From an uncultured Opitutales bacterium (GTDB lineage Bacteria; Verrucomicrobiota; Verrucomicrobiia; Opitutales; Intestinicryptomonadaceae), in assembly GCA_944389315.1 (NCBI GenBank), contig CALXLX010000034.1, forward strand, positions 1 through 64,000: 64,000 nucleotides of DNA, read 5' to 3'. This document shows positions 34,783 to 44,766 of the stretch, piece after piece. The number at the start of each line of letters is the position of its first letter. Positions within the stretch are counted from its first letter, which is position 1. Position numbers and translations under genes: made by a program. The notes beneath the pieces were generated by a model that did no database searches, was not told the origin of the DNA, and saw only the letters and a program-made list of their open reading frames with translations.

Positions 34783-37215
34783 ATGATACTCCGCGCGGTT
34801 GCATTTTTACTTCTGTTGCGGGCGTGCGTGCTTGGAGCCCAAGGGATAGGCGGCGGGCCCTATGCTCCCGGCGGCGATGGCGGGGCGCTCGGGGCTGTTG
34901 CGTCGGCGGCTGCGGCTGACCACAATGCTTTGGACGACCAGAGCAAGATGATTGTAGACAGGATCACCGTGCGTTTTGAGGGCCCGCAGCATGTTTCCGA
35001 GGACGCAGTCATGGCGCATGTTAAGGTCAGGAAGAACATGGCTTTCGACCAGCACAATTTGGACTCGTCCATACGCTCCCTCTACGGGACGGGCTTGTAC
35101 GACTTTGTTGAGGCCTACAAGACGCTGCCCTCTCCGGGAAAGATGGACATAGAGTTTTTCCTCATACCCAAGTACAGGATAAGCCAGATAATATTCAGCG
35201 GAAATTCGGAGTTTGGCGCGGCGCGTCTGCAAAGGCAGATTAGCTCGTATTCCGGCGGCCCTCTGGACGACAGGGAGGTCAAGCGCGACGTGGACAAAAT
35301 CGTCAAGTACTACAAGGACAAGGGCTATTCCCTCGCGAAGGTTTCCTATGCGATAGAGAAGAACGACACCAACGGCACCGGCGTGGTGCGTTTCGACGTC
35401 GATGAGGGGCAGGATGTCACGATAGAGAACATATATTTCACCGGCAACAGCCACATAGAGGCCGACGTCCTCCTTGACGAGATGAAGACCGGCACATGGA
35501 TGTTCCTCATCTCCCACATAACCGACATCGGACGTTTCAACGAGGACGATTTCCAGTCCGACCTCGAGAAGTTGCGCCAGTACTACCGCAACGAGGGCTA
35601 TTTGGACGTGGAGATAGACGAGAGCAAGGTTAAGCTTGATTTCCCCGATTCGGACGAGCCCGGAGAGATGGACATAACCATACCCATCTCTGAGGGAAAG
35701 CAGTACAAGATAGGCAAGACCACCTTCCGCAACAACAAGCTCTTTAAAACGGAGGTTTTGGACGAGTTTGTCTCGTACAACAAGCTCTCGGCGGGCAATG
35801 TGTTTTCCCCGAAGCGCGTTGATACGCTCGTAGAGGATATCAAGGATTATTACGGGCAGTACGGGTATATAGAGACCATAGTCCGCGCGTTGCGCCGCCC
35901 AAATCTTGAGACAGGCCAGATAGACCTGATAATAGACATCATAGAGAGCGACAAATACTACGTTGAGAGCATCAACATACAGGGCAATACGAAGACCAAG
36001 AGCGAGGTCATCATAAGGGAGCTTGCTCTTGAGCCGGGGGATATTTTCGACTATGTCAGAATGAAGGCGTCGGAAAACCGCCTTAAGAACACGCGTTTCT
36101 TCGACGAGGTCACAATATCTCCCGAGGTGACGAGCATACCAAACCGCCGCAACATGAGAATTATCGTCAAGGAGGCCAGAACAGGAAACTTGACCTTCGG
36201 AGCGGGCTTCAGCACGGTCGAGAGCTTTGTCGCCACGGCGGAACTTTCCCAGAGCAATTTCGACTATCAGAACTACGACAGCTGGTTCCAGGGGGCCGGG
36301 CAGAAGTTTAGGATAAGGGCGTCCATAGGAGACGAGTCCAGCCAGGTGATAATAGGTTTCGAGGAGCCGTGGATATTCAACCGCGAGATTGCGTTTGGCT
36401 TCGAGCTTTTCAGAACGGATACGGGTTATTATTCCGACGAGTATTCTGAACTGCGCACGGGCATGACATTCTACATACGCAAATATCTCTTTGAGCACGT
36501 CGAAGGGCGCCTGGGCTACACGGTAGAAGACGTGAACATATACGACGTGACCTCCAACGCCCCGTGGCCCATAGCCAAGGAGGAGGGGCATAGGTCTATT
36601 TCGGAGATAAACTTAAGCTTCCTGAGGGACACTCGCGACAACGCCATGACGCCCACAAAGGGAACCCGATTCGAGATAGTTCAGGCTGTGGCCGGCGGCC
36701 CCCTCATGGGCCAGACCAACCTCTACAGGGTGGAGGGCAGAGCCGGTGCATGGTTTAGAATGTGGGAATACATACCTGCGTGCAAGTTTGCAAACCAGGT
36801 GTTCTCCCTCGTGGGAAGAACGGGGTCTGTCATGGGGTACGGCGGCAAGGAGGTTCCGTTCTTCGAGAGGTACTTCCTCGGAGGCGCGTACAATATGCGC
36901 GGTTTCAAATACCGCAAGGTGGGCCCCATAGAAAACGGGGAGCCGGTAGGCGGAAATTCGTTCGGGTACATATCGGCGGAATATTCGTTCCAAGTAATAG
37001 AGCCCCTGCGCATAGCGCTGTTCTACGACATAGGCTTTGTCAATGCCGACTCTTGGGATTTCGACCCGTCGGAATACAACGACGACTTCGGCATAGGGTT
37101 CCGCATAAACCTCATGGGCGCGCCCATGCGCATAGACATAGGCATGCCCATAACGCACGGCAAGGATAACGACGACGGCATACAGTTCAACTTCTCCTTC
37201 GGATCCGTATTCTAA
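34783..37215 (+). CDS. bamA: BamA, outer membrane protein assembly factor
   Basis: 811 residues from ATG 34783, which yields the signal peptide MILRAVAFLLLLRACVLGAQG. Five POTRA domains follow (first near ~55-125; later ones include NIYFTGNSHIEADVLL and SINIQGNTKTKSEVIIREL). The C-terminal beta barrel carries the family's RGF signature (YNMRGFKYRKVGP) and ends in FSFGSVF. It inserts beta-barrel proteins into the outer membrane. With skp downstream, this is the classic bamA-skp pair. Confidence 0.96.
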   Translation: MILRAVAFLLLLRACVLGAQGIGGGPYAPGGDGGALGAVASAAAADHNALDDQSKMIVDRITVRFEGPQHVSEDAVMAHVKVRKNMAFDQHNLDSSIRSLYGTGLYDFVEAYKTLPSPGKMDIEFFLIPKYRISQIIFSGNSEFGAARLQRQISSYSGGPLDDREVKRDVDKIVKYYKDKGYSLAKVSYAIEKNDTNGTGVVRFDVDEGQDVTIENIYFTGNSHIEADVLLDEMKTGTWMFLISHITDIGRFNEDDFQSDLEKLRQYYRNEGYLDVEIDESKVKLDFPDSDEPGEMDITIPISEGKQYKIGKTTFRNNKLFKTEVLDEFVSYNKLSAGNVFSPKRVDTLVEDIKDYYGQYGYIETIVRALRRPNLETGQIDLIIDIIESDKYYVESINIQGNTKTKSEVIIRELALEPGDIFDYVRMKASENRLKNTRFFDEVTISPEVTSIPNRRNMRIIVKEARTGNLTFGAGFSTVESFVATAELSQSNFDYQNYDSWFQGAGQKFRIRASIGDESSQVIIGFEEPWIFNREIAFGFELFRTDTGYYSDEYSELRTGMTFYIRKYLFEHVEGRLGYTVEDVNIYDVTSNAPWPIAKEEGHRSISEINLSFLRDTRDNAMTPTKGTRFEIVQAVAGGPLMGQTNLYRVEGRAGAWFRMWEYIPACKFANQVFSLVGRTGSVMGYGGKEVPFFERYFLGGAYNMRGFKYRKVGPIENGEPVGGNSFGYISAEYSFQVIEPLRIALFYDIGFVNADSWDFDPSEYNDDFGIGFRINLMGAPMRIDIGMPITHGKDNDDGIQFNFSFGSVF

Positions 37216-37230
37216 AAAAGTCGGAAAAAT

Positions 37231-37260
37231 TTGAACATTTGGCGATAAAACTTTACTAAT
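37231..37260 (+). promoter_or_regulatory. Candidate internal promoter for skp
   Basis: TTGAAC (37231-37236), 18-base spacer, ACTAAT (37255-37260). The transcript would start at about 37267 and give a short A-rich leader without a Shine-Dalgarno. Confidence 0.4.
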
Positions 37261-37287
37261 GTCTAAAAATAAAATACTAAAAACAAT

Positions 37288-37866
37288 ATGAAAAAATTAA
37301 GCATACTGGTTTCTTCAATCTTGGTTGCAGTGGTAGCGCAGGCGGCTCCTACGATTTATGTCGTCGATACCGCGCAGGTTTACTCCAACTATTATAAGGC
37401 TAAAGAGGCCAACGCACAGATACAGTCCTCCATAGAGCAGACAAGGCAGGAGCTTCAGAAGATGGAGCAGAAGCGCCAGGCCTTGATAAAGGAGCTCAAC
37501 GCCGTCGAGGAGAAGATGAAAAACCCCGCGCTGACGGAGGACGCAAAGAAGAAGATCGCCCAGGAGGAGGGCGCTCCCAAGTTCAACGAGATCCGCGCGC
37601 TGGAGCAGAACATAAAGAATGTAAACGCTCAGGCCAGTCAGAGGCTTGAACAGAATGTGCAGTCCATAAGGGCCATACATTTGCAGGATATCCGCGAGGC
37701 CGTCTCCAAGATTGCCGAGACCAAGAAGGCGGACTTCATCCTCGAGAAGAGCGTATGCATATTCTCCAAGCCCACTGTTGATCTTACCCAGGAGGTCATC
37801 GCCGCGATAAATGCGGGCGCTCCCGCTGAGGTTGCCGCTCCCGCAAAAACGGAGGCTAAGAAATAG
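37288..37866 (+). CDS. skp: Skp/OmpH-like periplasmic chaperone
   Basis: 192 residues. Signal peptide MKKLSILVSSILVAVVAQA, then IYVVDTAQVYSNYYKAKEAN and a long coiled-coil stretch (~40-130, rich in Gln/Lys/Glu), the prongs of the trimeric chaperone that carries outer membrane proteins to BamA. The C-terminal EVAAPAKTEAKK tail is low complexity. A strong terminator follows. Confidence 0.92.
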   Translation: MKKLSILVSSILVAVVAQAAPTIYVVDTAQVYSNYYKAKEANAQIQSSIEQTRQELQKMEQKRQALIKELNAVEEKMKNPALTEDAKKKIAQEEGAPKFNEIRALEQNIKNVNAQASQRLEQNVQSIRAIHLQDIREAVSKIAETKKADFILEKSVCIFSKPTVDLTQEVIAAINAGAPAEVAAPAKTEAKK

Positions 37867-37892
37867 ATTTTTACCATCAAGACAGGTAATAA

Positions 37893-37927
37893 AACCCGGG
37901 ATTGCTTGTGCAGCCCCGGGTTTTTTT
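37893..37927 (+). terminator. Terminator after skp
   Basis: Stem AACCCGGG / CCCGGGTT (37893-37900 with 37915-37922), then T7. Confidence 0.92.
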
Positions 37928-38146
37928 GTGCAGTTTAAAAGATATTGCAAACAGGGTGGGGCGAAGCGGGGTGCAAGTATTTTGTTTTTAATATGCTCGC
38001 CGGCGATGTTTCTCCGCTTATTTGCTCCGGAAGCGCAAAATAGGCGGGATGCCTCTCTTTAGCCCCCAAGGGCCGAGATTTGCGCGCGCTATGAGGCTAT
38101 GTGCCTATTATTCCCCGGACATATCCGCGCTCGCCGAACCTAAATT

Positions 38147-38217
38147 AAAAAAGGCCGACGCGGCGCGGAAGCTGCGGAATTTTTTCAAGGATTCCGTCTC
38201 TTCCGGGCCGCGTCGGC
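38147..38217 (-). terminator. Extended terminator of the RNase P RNA gene
   Basis: A perfect 11-bp outer stem (38154-38164 with 38207-38217) encloses a second stem-loop (CGGAAT/ATTCCG), then six T on the minus strand. It abuts the RNA's 3' end. Confidence 0.88.
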
Positions 38218-38609
38218 ATCGGGGAGCTGTAAGCCGAATTCTGTTCTCGCAAATCGCCGATTGAAATGCGAAAGCGTCCATTTATCTGAATATGGGGAAT
38301 ATACCCCAAACCCTCCCGCCTAAGCGGGACGCGACACACCCGAAGCCCTGCGGACGAGCAGCCCAAGCTTCATACGCTGTCTTGCACCGGATTGGGTTTA
38401 CCTTGCCGTGGCCGATTGCTCGTCACGCGGTGGGCTCTTACCCCGCCTTTTCACCCTTACCCTTGCGGGCGGTTTGTTTTCTGTGGCACTGTCCATGGAC
38501 GAGCCTTGCGGCGCGCCCCCCGCCTTTTCAGACGGAATCCCGCTCTGCGGTGTCCGGACTTTCCTCTCTCAAAAGAACCTTCCGAGAGCGGACGCTCGCT
38601 CCCCGACAT
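38218..38609 (-). ncRNA. rnpB: RNase P RNA (type A)
   Basis: Read on the minus strand, the hallmark conserved blocks are in order: GAGGAAAGTCCGGAC near 38560-38575, GGGTAAGGGTGAAAAGGCGG and GGTAAGAGCCCACCG near 38430-38465, GGTAAACCCAATCCGG near 38385-38405, and the 3' block ACAGAATTCGGCTTACAG near 38230-38250. Helix P1 can be formed by 38598-38606 with 38219-38227, which fixes both ends to a few bases. It is the catalytic RNA that cuts pre-tRNA 5' leaders. No protein gene is present on either strand here. Confidence 0.95.
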
Positions 38610-38748
38610 TTTTGAGCGTCCGACTTTTAAAATCTTATTGCAAGAAAAATCGTCGGCATCGAAACTGTCGCTGGCGTTTGGAGTTTTTAGGCGCTCTTTT
38701 GCCTTGATTTGTATATCAAGGAATATATTCTTTGGATAAATTAAAGAG

Positions 38749-39867
38749 ATGAAAGCGCTTTTTGCAGTTTTTGCGGCCGTATTTATTTGCGTGTGCGTCC
38801 GCGCGGATACGACGGTGTATACTCCGGTGTACGGGGTTTCGTCGGTGTCGTGTCCGGCAAATGCGGATACCTTTATAACGATACCTTTTACGCGGCCCGC
38901 GGAGTTTTCCGGCAAGGTGCAGTCTGCGGCGATGAACGGCGAGTATTTGGACGTCGTAGTTGCGGGCGAACCCCATTGGTCTGCGAACCAGTTTGTTTAC
39001 GATTCCGCCTCCCAGAGGAATTACTACTATCTTAAGTTTACATCCGGCAATCTTGAGGGCGCGTGGTACAACGTCAGGGCAAACGGGGCCTACACGCTCT
39101 CTCTGGAATTTGGCGAGGGTGAGCTTTCGGAGGTTTCCGCCGGGGATACTTTTGAGATAATCCCGCATTGGACTCTTTCCACCCTATTCCCCAACGGGGG
39201 CAATTTTGTAAAAAACACAATTGGCGCATTCGGGTACAATGCGACCAAGCTTTACAAATACACGGGCTTTGAGGACGGGCATATAATAGAGCCAGATCCG
39301 GGTGTGAACAACGCTTTTAAGGCGGTGTATTACTACCGCAAGTTCGGCACTACGGATTCGTGGATGAACGGGAAGACTCCCGTGCCGGACGACATTGTCG
39401 AGCCAAATTCCTTCCTCAGGGTAAGGCAGCCCGCGGGGGAGGCTTCCGCGGTGGATATTTCCGGAGTGTTGCCGGCGTGCGCGACTACGGTTGTGGCGTA
39501 TACATTGTCGGCGGACACCGCGCAGGACAACTATATATCGTTTTCAAACCCTGTGGACATCAAGCTTTCTGATTTGACTGAGGCATTGATAGACAGCGGG
39601 GTTTTCACCCCGACGACGTCGAGCGCCCCCATCGCCGAGGACAGGCTTTATGTCTACGACAATTCCAGGGTGGAGCTAAACCAGGCGGCCTCTAAGGTCT
39701 ACTTCTATAGGAGCGTAGGGAATATCGGCTGGTTTAACGGGAAGACCCTTGCAAATGACGATATAATAAAGGCGGGGTCGGCTCTAATTCTTCGCAAGAA
39801 AGCCACGCCTTCCCCGGTTGCATTCAGGGGAAAATTTATACCATTTTATAAAAACAATACTCAATAA
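38749..39867 (+). CDS. Secreted TIGR02597-like protein
   Basis: 372 residues with signal peptide MKALFAVFAAVFICVCVRA. The N-terminal segment YGVSSVSCPANADTFITIPFTRPAEFSGKV and two internal segments with SWMNGKTPVPDDIVEPNSFL and GWFNGKTLANDDIIKAGSAL repeat the family's pattern. To my knowledge, TIGR02597 proteins are found in Verrucomicrobiota and are commonly next to PEP-CTERM genes; the function is unknown. AAAGAG precedes the ATG. It lies 12 bases before the PEP-CTERM gene, so the two are co-transcribed. Confidence 0.7.
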   Translation: MKALFAVFAAVFICVCVRADTTVYTPVYGVSSVSCPANADTFITIPFTRPAEFSGKVQSAAMNGEYLDVVVAGEPHWSANQFVYDSASQRNYYYLKFTSGNLEGAWYNVRANGAYTLSLEFGEGELSEVSAGDTFEIIPHWTLSTLFPNGGNFVKNTIGAFGYNATKLYKYTGFEDGHIIEPDPGVNNAFKAVYYYRKFGTTDSWMNGKTPVPDDIVEPNSFLRVRQPAGEASAVDISGVLPACATTVVAYTLSADTAQDNYISFSNPVDIKLSDLTEALIDSGVFTPTTSSAPIAEDRLYVYDNSRVELNQAASKVYFYRSVGNIGWFNGKTLANDDIIKAGSALILRKKATPSPVAFRGKFIPFYKNNTQ

Positions 39868-39879
39868 CACTCAAATAAC

Positions 39880-40521
39880 ATGAAAAAGGCATCCATATTT
39901 ATAGCGCTTTCCGCTTTTTCATTGGGCGGGCTGTACGCCTCCTACAATTACGATATGAGCGGGGGGTATTTCTACAATTCCGACGGCCAGATACTCGACA
40001 AGGCGTATATGGCTCTTGTCGTTTGCGAAAACGATGTCGACTTATCGTCTATAACCTTGGAGAGCGGCTATTCGTTTTTGGACAACACCTGGCTGAACGG
40101 CGACTCGGCCGAGGGTGTCTATGTTTTGAATGTCAGTTATTTTGACGATTCCTATCCGTATGCGAGCGGAGTTATAAACAACGACACTTTGCCCTCTTCT
40201 CTGACCGGGGACGAGCGCATAGCCCTGATTGCGTGGGCCCAGTCTGACGGCGAGATAAGCAGCACTATAGACGACGGGACGGACTATCTCGTCTTTGCTC
40301 CCGAGCTCATCGGCGGAGAGCTTTCGGGCGGAATGGAGTGGAATTTGGATCCATCAAATTCAAACGCTCAGAATTGGGCGTTCCTTTCCACCGACATGGG
40401 CGGCAATATATCGTGGGAGAACCTCGCTCTTTCCAAGACTGTGATTCCCGAGCCCGCCACATACGCAGGGCTAAGCGGCCTGCTGGCCTTGGCCTTCGCT
40501 TTCTTAAGAAAGCGGAAATAG
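39880..40521 (+). CDS. PEP-CTERM sorting domain protein
   Basis: 213 residues. An N-terminal signal peptide (MKKASIFIALSAFSLGGLYA) and a C-terminal tripartite signal: VIPEPATYAG, a hydrophobic helix (LSGLLALAFAFL), then RKRK. That makes it a substrate for an exosortase, which is not in the window. The middle part is acidic, rich in Asp/Ser/Tyr and without recognised domains. It follows the TIGR02597-like gene directly, likely both exported surface or matrix proteins. Confidence 0.88.
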   Translation: MKKASIFIALSAFSLGGLYASYNYDMSGGYFYNSDGQILDKAYMALVVCENDVDLSSITLESGYSFLDNTWLNGDSAEGVYVLNVSYFDDSYPYASGVINNDTLPSSLTGDERIALIAWAQSDGEISSTIDDGTDYLVFAPELIGGELSGGMEWNLDPSNSNAQNWAFLSTDMGGNISWENLALSKTVIPEPATYAGLSGLLALAFAFLRKRK

Positions 40522-40553
40522 TAGCCCCTGTTTCTCAGGAACATTTCAAAAAG

Positions 40554-40593
40554 ACGCCGGCTTGCGCAGACTTAGCAAACCGGCGTTTTTTTT
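40554..40593 (+). terminator. Terminator after the PEP-CTERM gene
   Basis: Stem ACGCCGG / CCGGCGT (40554-40560 with 40580-40586), then T8. The rest of the 331-bp gap to the ferredoxin gene holds only this and the opposing terminator; no gene is seen. Confidence 0.9.
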
Positions 40594-40776
40594 GAAGATG
40601 CATAAAGTGGCGTTCTGCGGTATTTTTTTGGGAGATGGCGCGCTAATAGAGAGAAAATTTTTTGCCGATATTTTCTCTTTTCAGAGAGGCTCTGGCGGAT
40701 ATTTCCGGCGCGTATTTTTGTTGTATAGGCGCTGTATTCAAAGGTAAAGCGGCGATATTTTCTGCCTTTTAGCGCA

Positions 40777-40812
40777 TAAAAAAACGACCGCCAAAAATAA
40801 ATGCGCGGTCGT
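40777..40812 (-). terminator. Terminator after the ferredoxin gene
   Basis: Stem ACGACCGC / GCGGTCGT (40784-40791 with 40805-40812) followed by T7 on the minus strand. Confidence 0.88.
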
Positions 40813-40852
40813 CGTAAAAATTTTTTGTAGGGTATAAGTGAAGCTGGCGAAA

Positions 40853-41086
40853 TTATTGATCGCCGTCGTCGCCTATGGCCTGAACGGGGCAGGCTTCCAT
40901 AGCGTCGTTGCAAAGAGCCGTCTCCTCGTCGTTGGAGGGCTGCTTGGTGACGTAGCTGTAGCCTTCGTTGCTGTTGCCGAAGAAATCGGGCGCGGTCTCG
41001 CGGCAGAGGTCGCAATCTATGCACTGATCGTCAACGTAGAACTTGCCCGGTACGTTCTTCTCCCATTTGTTGTCTTTGTTTGCCAT
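40853..41086 (-). CDS. Ferredoxin, single [4Fe-4S] type
   Basis: 77 residues from MANKDNKW (41086); the frame continues upstream without coding character. The cluster motif is C-x2-C-x2-C in QCIDCDLCRETAP, closed by EACPVQAIG. One further Cys lies at LCNDAM. The acidic, small protein is a typical electron carrier of this phylum and may serve the radical SAM or Fe-S enzymes such as IspH and MiaB; that is inference. It is divergent from tmk. Confidence 0.9.
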   Translation of the reverse strand: MANKDNKWEKNVPGKFYVDDQCIDCDLCRETAPDFFGNSNEGYSYVTKQPSNDEETALCNDAMEACPVQAIGDDGDQ

Positions 41087-41193
41087 AATGGGAGAAAGAC
41101 TATGTTGAGGCATCAGGCAGTCAAGCAATTTTCGCGGGTTTAAGCCGCTTTTTAGACGCTTTGCGCAAAAAAATATTTGCCTTGTACGGGGGC

Positions 41194-41853
41194 ATGGAGC
41201 AGTATTTGAAACCGTCTATGGAAGGCGGAATCTTCATAACGTTCGAGGGCGGCGAAGGCTGCGGCAAAAGCTCCCATATAAAGGCTCTGAAGGAGTGGTT
41301 TGAGTCCCGCGGTTTTTCGTGCGTGATCACCCGCGAGCCGGGCGGGACTCCGCTTGCCGAGAAAATAAGGGCCCTGCTGTTGGAGCGCGGCTCCGACGAG
41401 CCGATGTGCGCCCTGACGGAGCTGCTGCTTTTCGAGGCCGCAAGGGCGCAGCATGTTGAGGCTCTGATACGCCCGGCGCTGAAGGCTGGAAAAGTGGTGA
41501 TATCGGACAGGTTTTACGACTCTACCACCGCATACCAGGGCGCGGCGCGGGCTCTCGACCCCAAGACGGTTGCCCTATTGAACAAGGTTGCAACATCTTC
41601 GCTCTCTCCCGATCTTACTATAATTTTGGATTTGCCCGTGGCGGAGGGGCTGGCTCGGGCGAATCTTCGCGACGAGGGTGCCGCAGACCGCATGGGTTCG
41701 CAAAGCACGGATTTCTACGAGGCCGTGCGCAAGGCATTTTTGGATTTGGCCAAAGCCGAACCGGAACGTTTCAGGGTTGTTTCTTCCGCGGGCTCAAAGG
41801 AGGAGACCTTCAATGAGATACTCGGGGTTGTGAGGGGGAAGTTCGGCATATGA
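41194..41853 (+). CDS. tmk: Thymidylate kinase
   Basis: 219 residues from ATG 41194, or 211 from ATG 41218 (MEGGIFITFEGGEG), which would sit closer to the P-loop; both are possible. It phosphorylates dTMP. The P-loop FEGGEGCGKSS, TREPGGTPLAEKIR (DR/EPGGT motif) and DRFYDSTTAYQG are conserved. It overlaps holB by ATGA, the frequent tmk-holB couple. Confidence 0.95.
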   Translation: MEQYLKPSMEGGIFITFEGGEGCGKSSHIKALKEWFESRGFSCVITREPGGTPLAEKIRALLLERGSDEPMCALTELLLFEAARAQHVEALIRPALKAGKVVISDRFYDSTTAYQGAARALDPKTVALLNKVATSSLSPDLTIILDLPVAEGLARANLRDEGAADRMGSQSTDFYEAVRKAFLDLAKAEPERFRVVSSAGSKEETFNEILGVVRGKFGI

Positions 41854-42794
41854 GCGCGGGCGCGAAAAGGACTGTGGATGTTTTGCTGTCGGCATTGCGC
41901 GCCGGAAGGTTGCACCATGCCGTGATGCTTTACGGGGCGGATTTGGGCGAGCTTGAGGAGACTGCAAAGACTGTTTCAAGGGAGATTTTGGCGTCGGAGA
42001 ATTTGCCGCATAACCCGGATTTTTTCGAGCTCAGGCCCGAGGGGAAGGCCCGCAATATAAGGATAGGCTCGGATTCCGACAGGGTGGGCGGCGAGTGGCC
42101 GCCAAACTCGATGCGCTGGCTTTTGCATGTCTTGAGGGAGTCTGCCCACGGAACGAGGGGAAAGGTTGCCCTTATATACGAGGCCGACAGAATGAACGTG
42201 CCCACGGCCAACGCCTTCCTAAAGACTCTGGAGGAGCCCCCGCGCGACACTTTCATGTTTCTGCTTACGCAGCGGCCTAACGACTTGCTCGACACCATAA
42301 AGAGCCGTTGCGTCCAGATGCGGGTGGACTGCCCGCCGCGCCCGCTCGAGGACGAGGAATGGGCGCAGTGGCTGGAAAGCTATGCGGCATGGATAAAGTA
42401 TCTGTCCGAAGGCGCGCAGCGCGGAAGGGTGGCCGAGGCTTTCATGAGGGGGTACGCGCTTGTAAACTCCTTCAATTTGATACTTTCGCGCCTTTCAGAC
42501 GCCCAGAGCGACATCGCCGAGGACAAGTTCGACGAGATGGACGAGGAGCTTGTGGAGGCTGCTTTGGCGGGGGAGCGCAGGTCTTTGCGCAAGAGGATGC
42601 TCATGCAGATAGAGGATATAACGGTGTCTGCGGCGCTCGAGAACTATCCGAGCGTATCCGCCAGCCGCAGGCTGTCTAGGGCCGTGGCCGAGCTTGAAAA
42701 GTGCGCGTCTTTCATGGAGCTTAATATGGCGGATGCGGCCGCGTTTGAATATTTCATGCTGTCGAGCATCAAGATATGGTCGGCAAAAATTTAG
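41850..42794 (+). CDS. holB: DNA polymerase III delta' subunit
   Basis: 314 residues. Fits the clamp-loader delta' family by HHAVMLYGAD, VALIYEADRMNVPTANAFLKTLEEPP and LLTQRPNDLLDTIKSRCVQMR (SRC motif). The P-loop is degenerate, as expected for delta'. It helps load the sliding clamp. Spacing to thiC is 36 bases. Confidence 0.88.
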   Translation: MSAGAKRTVDVLLSALRAGRLHHAVMLYGADLGELEETAKTVSREILASENLPHNPDFFELRPEGKARNIRIGSDSDRVGGEWPPNSMRWLLHVLRESAHGTRGKVALIYEADRMNVPTANAFLKTLEEPPRDTFMFLLTQRPNDLLDTIKSRCVQMRVDCPPRPLEDEEWAQWLESYAAWIKYLSEGAQRGRVAEAFMRGYALVNSFNLILSRLSDAQSDIAEDKFDEMDEELVEAALAGERRSLRKRMLMQIEDITVSAALENYPSVSASRRLSRAVAELEKCASFMELNMADAAAFEYFMLSSIKIWSAKI

Positions 42795-44609
<1,815 letters not shown>

Positions 44610-44669
44610 ATTTGGCCTCTTTTGCCTCCGCCGCAAGGTGGAAACTCTCAATTTCCCCTGAGGTTGTCG

Positions 44670-44693
44670 GGCACATTTACATGTGCCTTTTTT
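44670..44693 (+). terminator. Terminator after thiC
   Basis: Stem GGCACAT / ATGTGCC with TTAC loop, then T6. Confidence 0.93.
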
Positions 44694-44766
44694 GTGAGCT
44701 AAACGAGCCGATCTTCCCGCGTTGCGGCTAGGCTTCTTAGGCGCTCTTAAGGGCAACGCGCGGCTT

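Noticed and set aside
34807-36591. A 594-codon open frame on the minus strand opposite bamA
   Set aside because: It mirrors bamA's codon bias (few stops in the complement). The plus-strand protein is clearly BamA.
38218-38740. Several short plus-strand frames around 38.2-38.7 kb
   Set aside because: The region is RNase P RNA on the minus strand.
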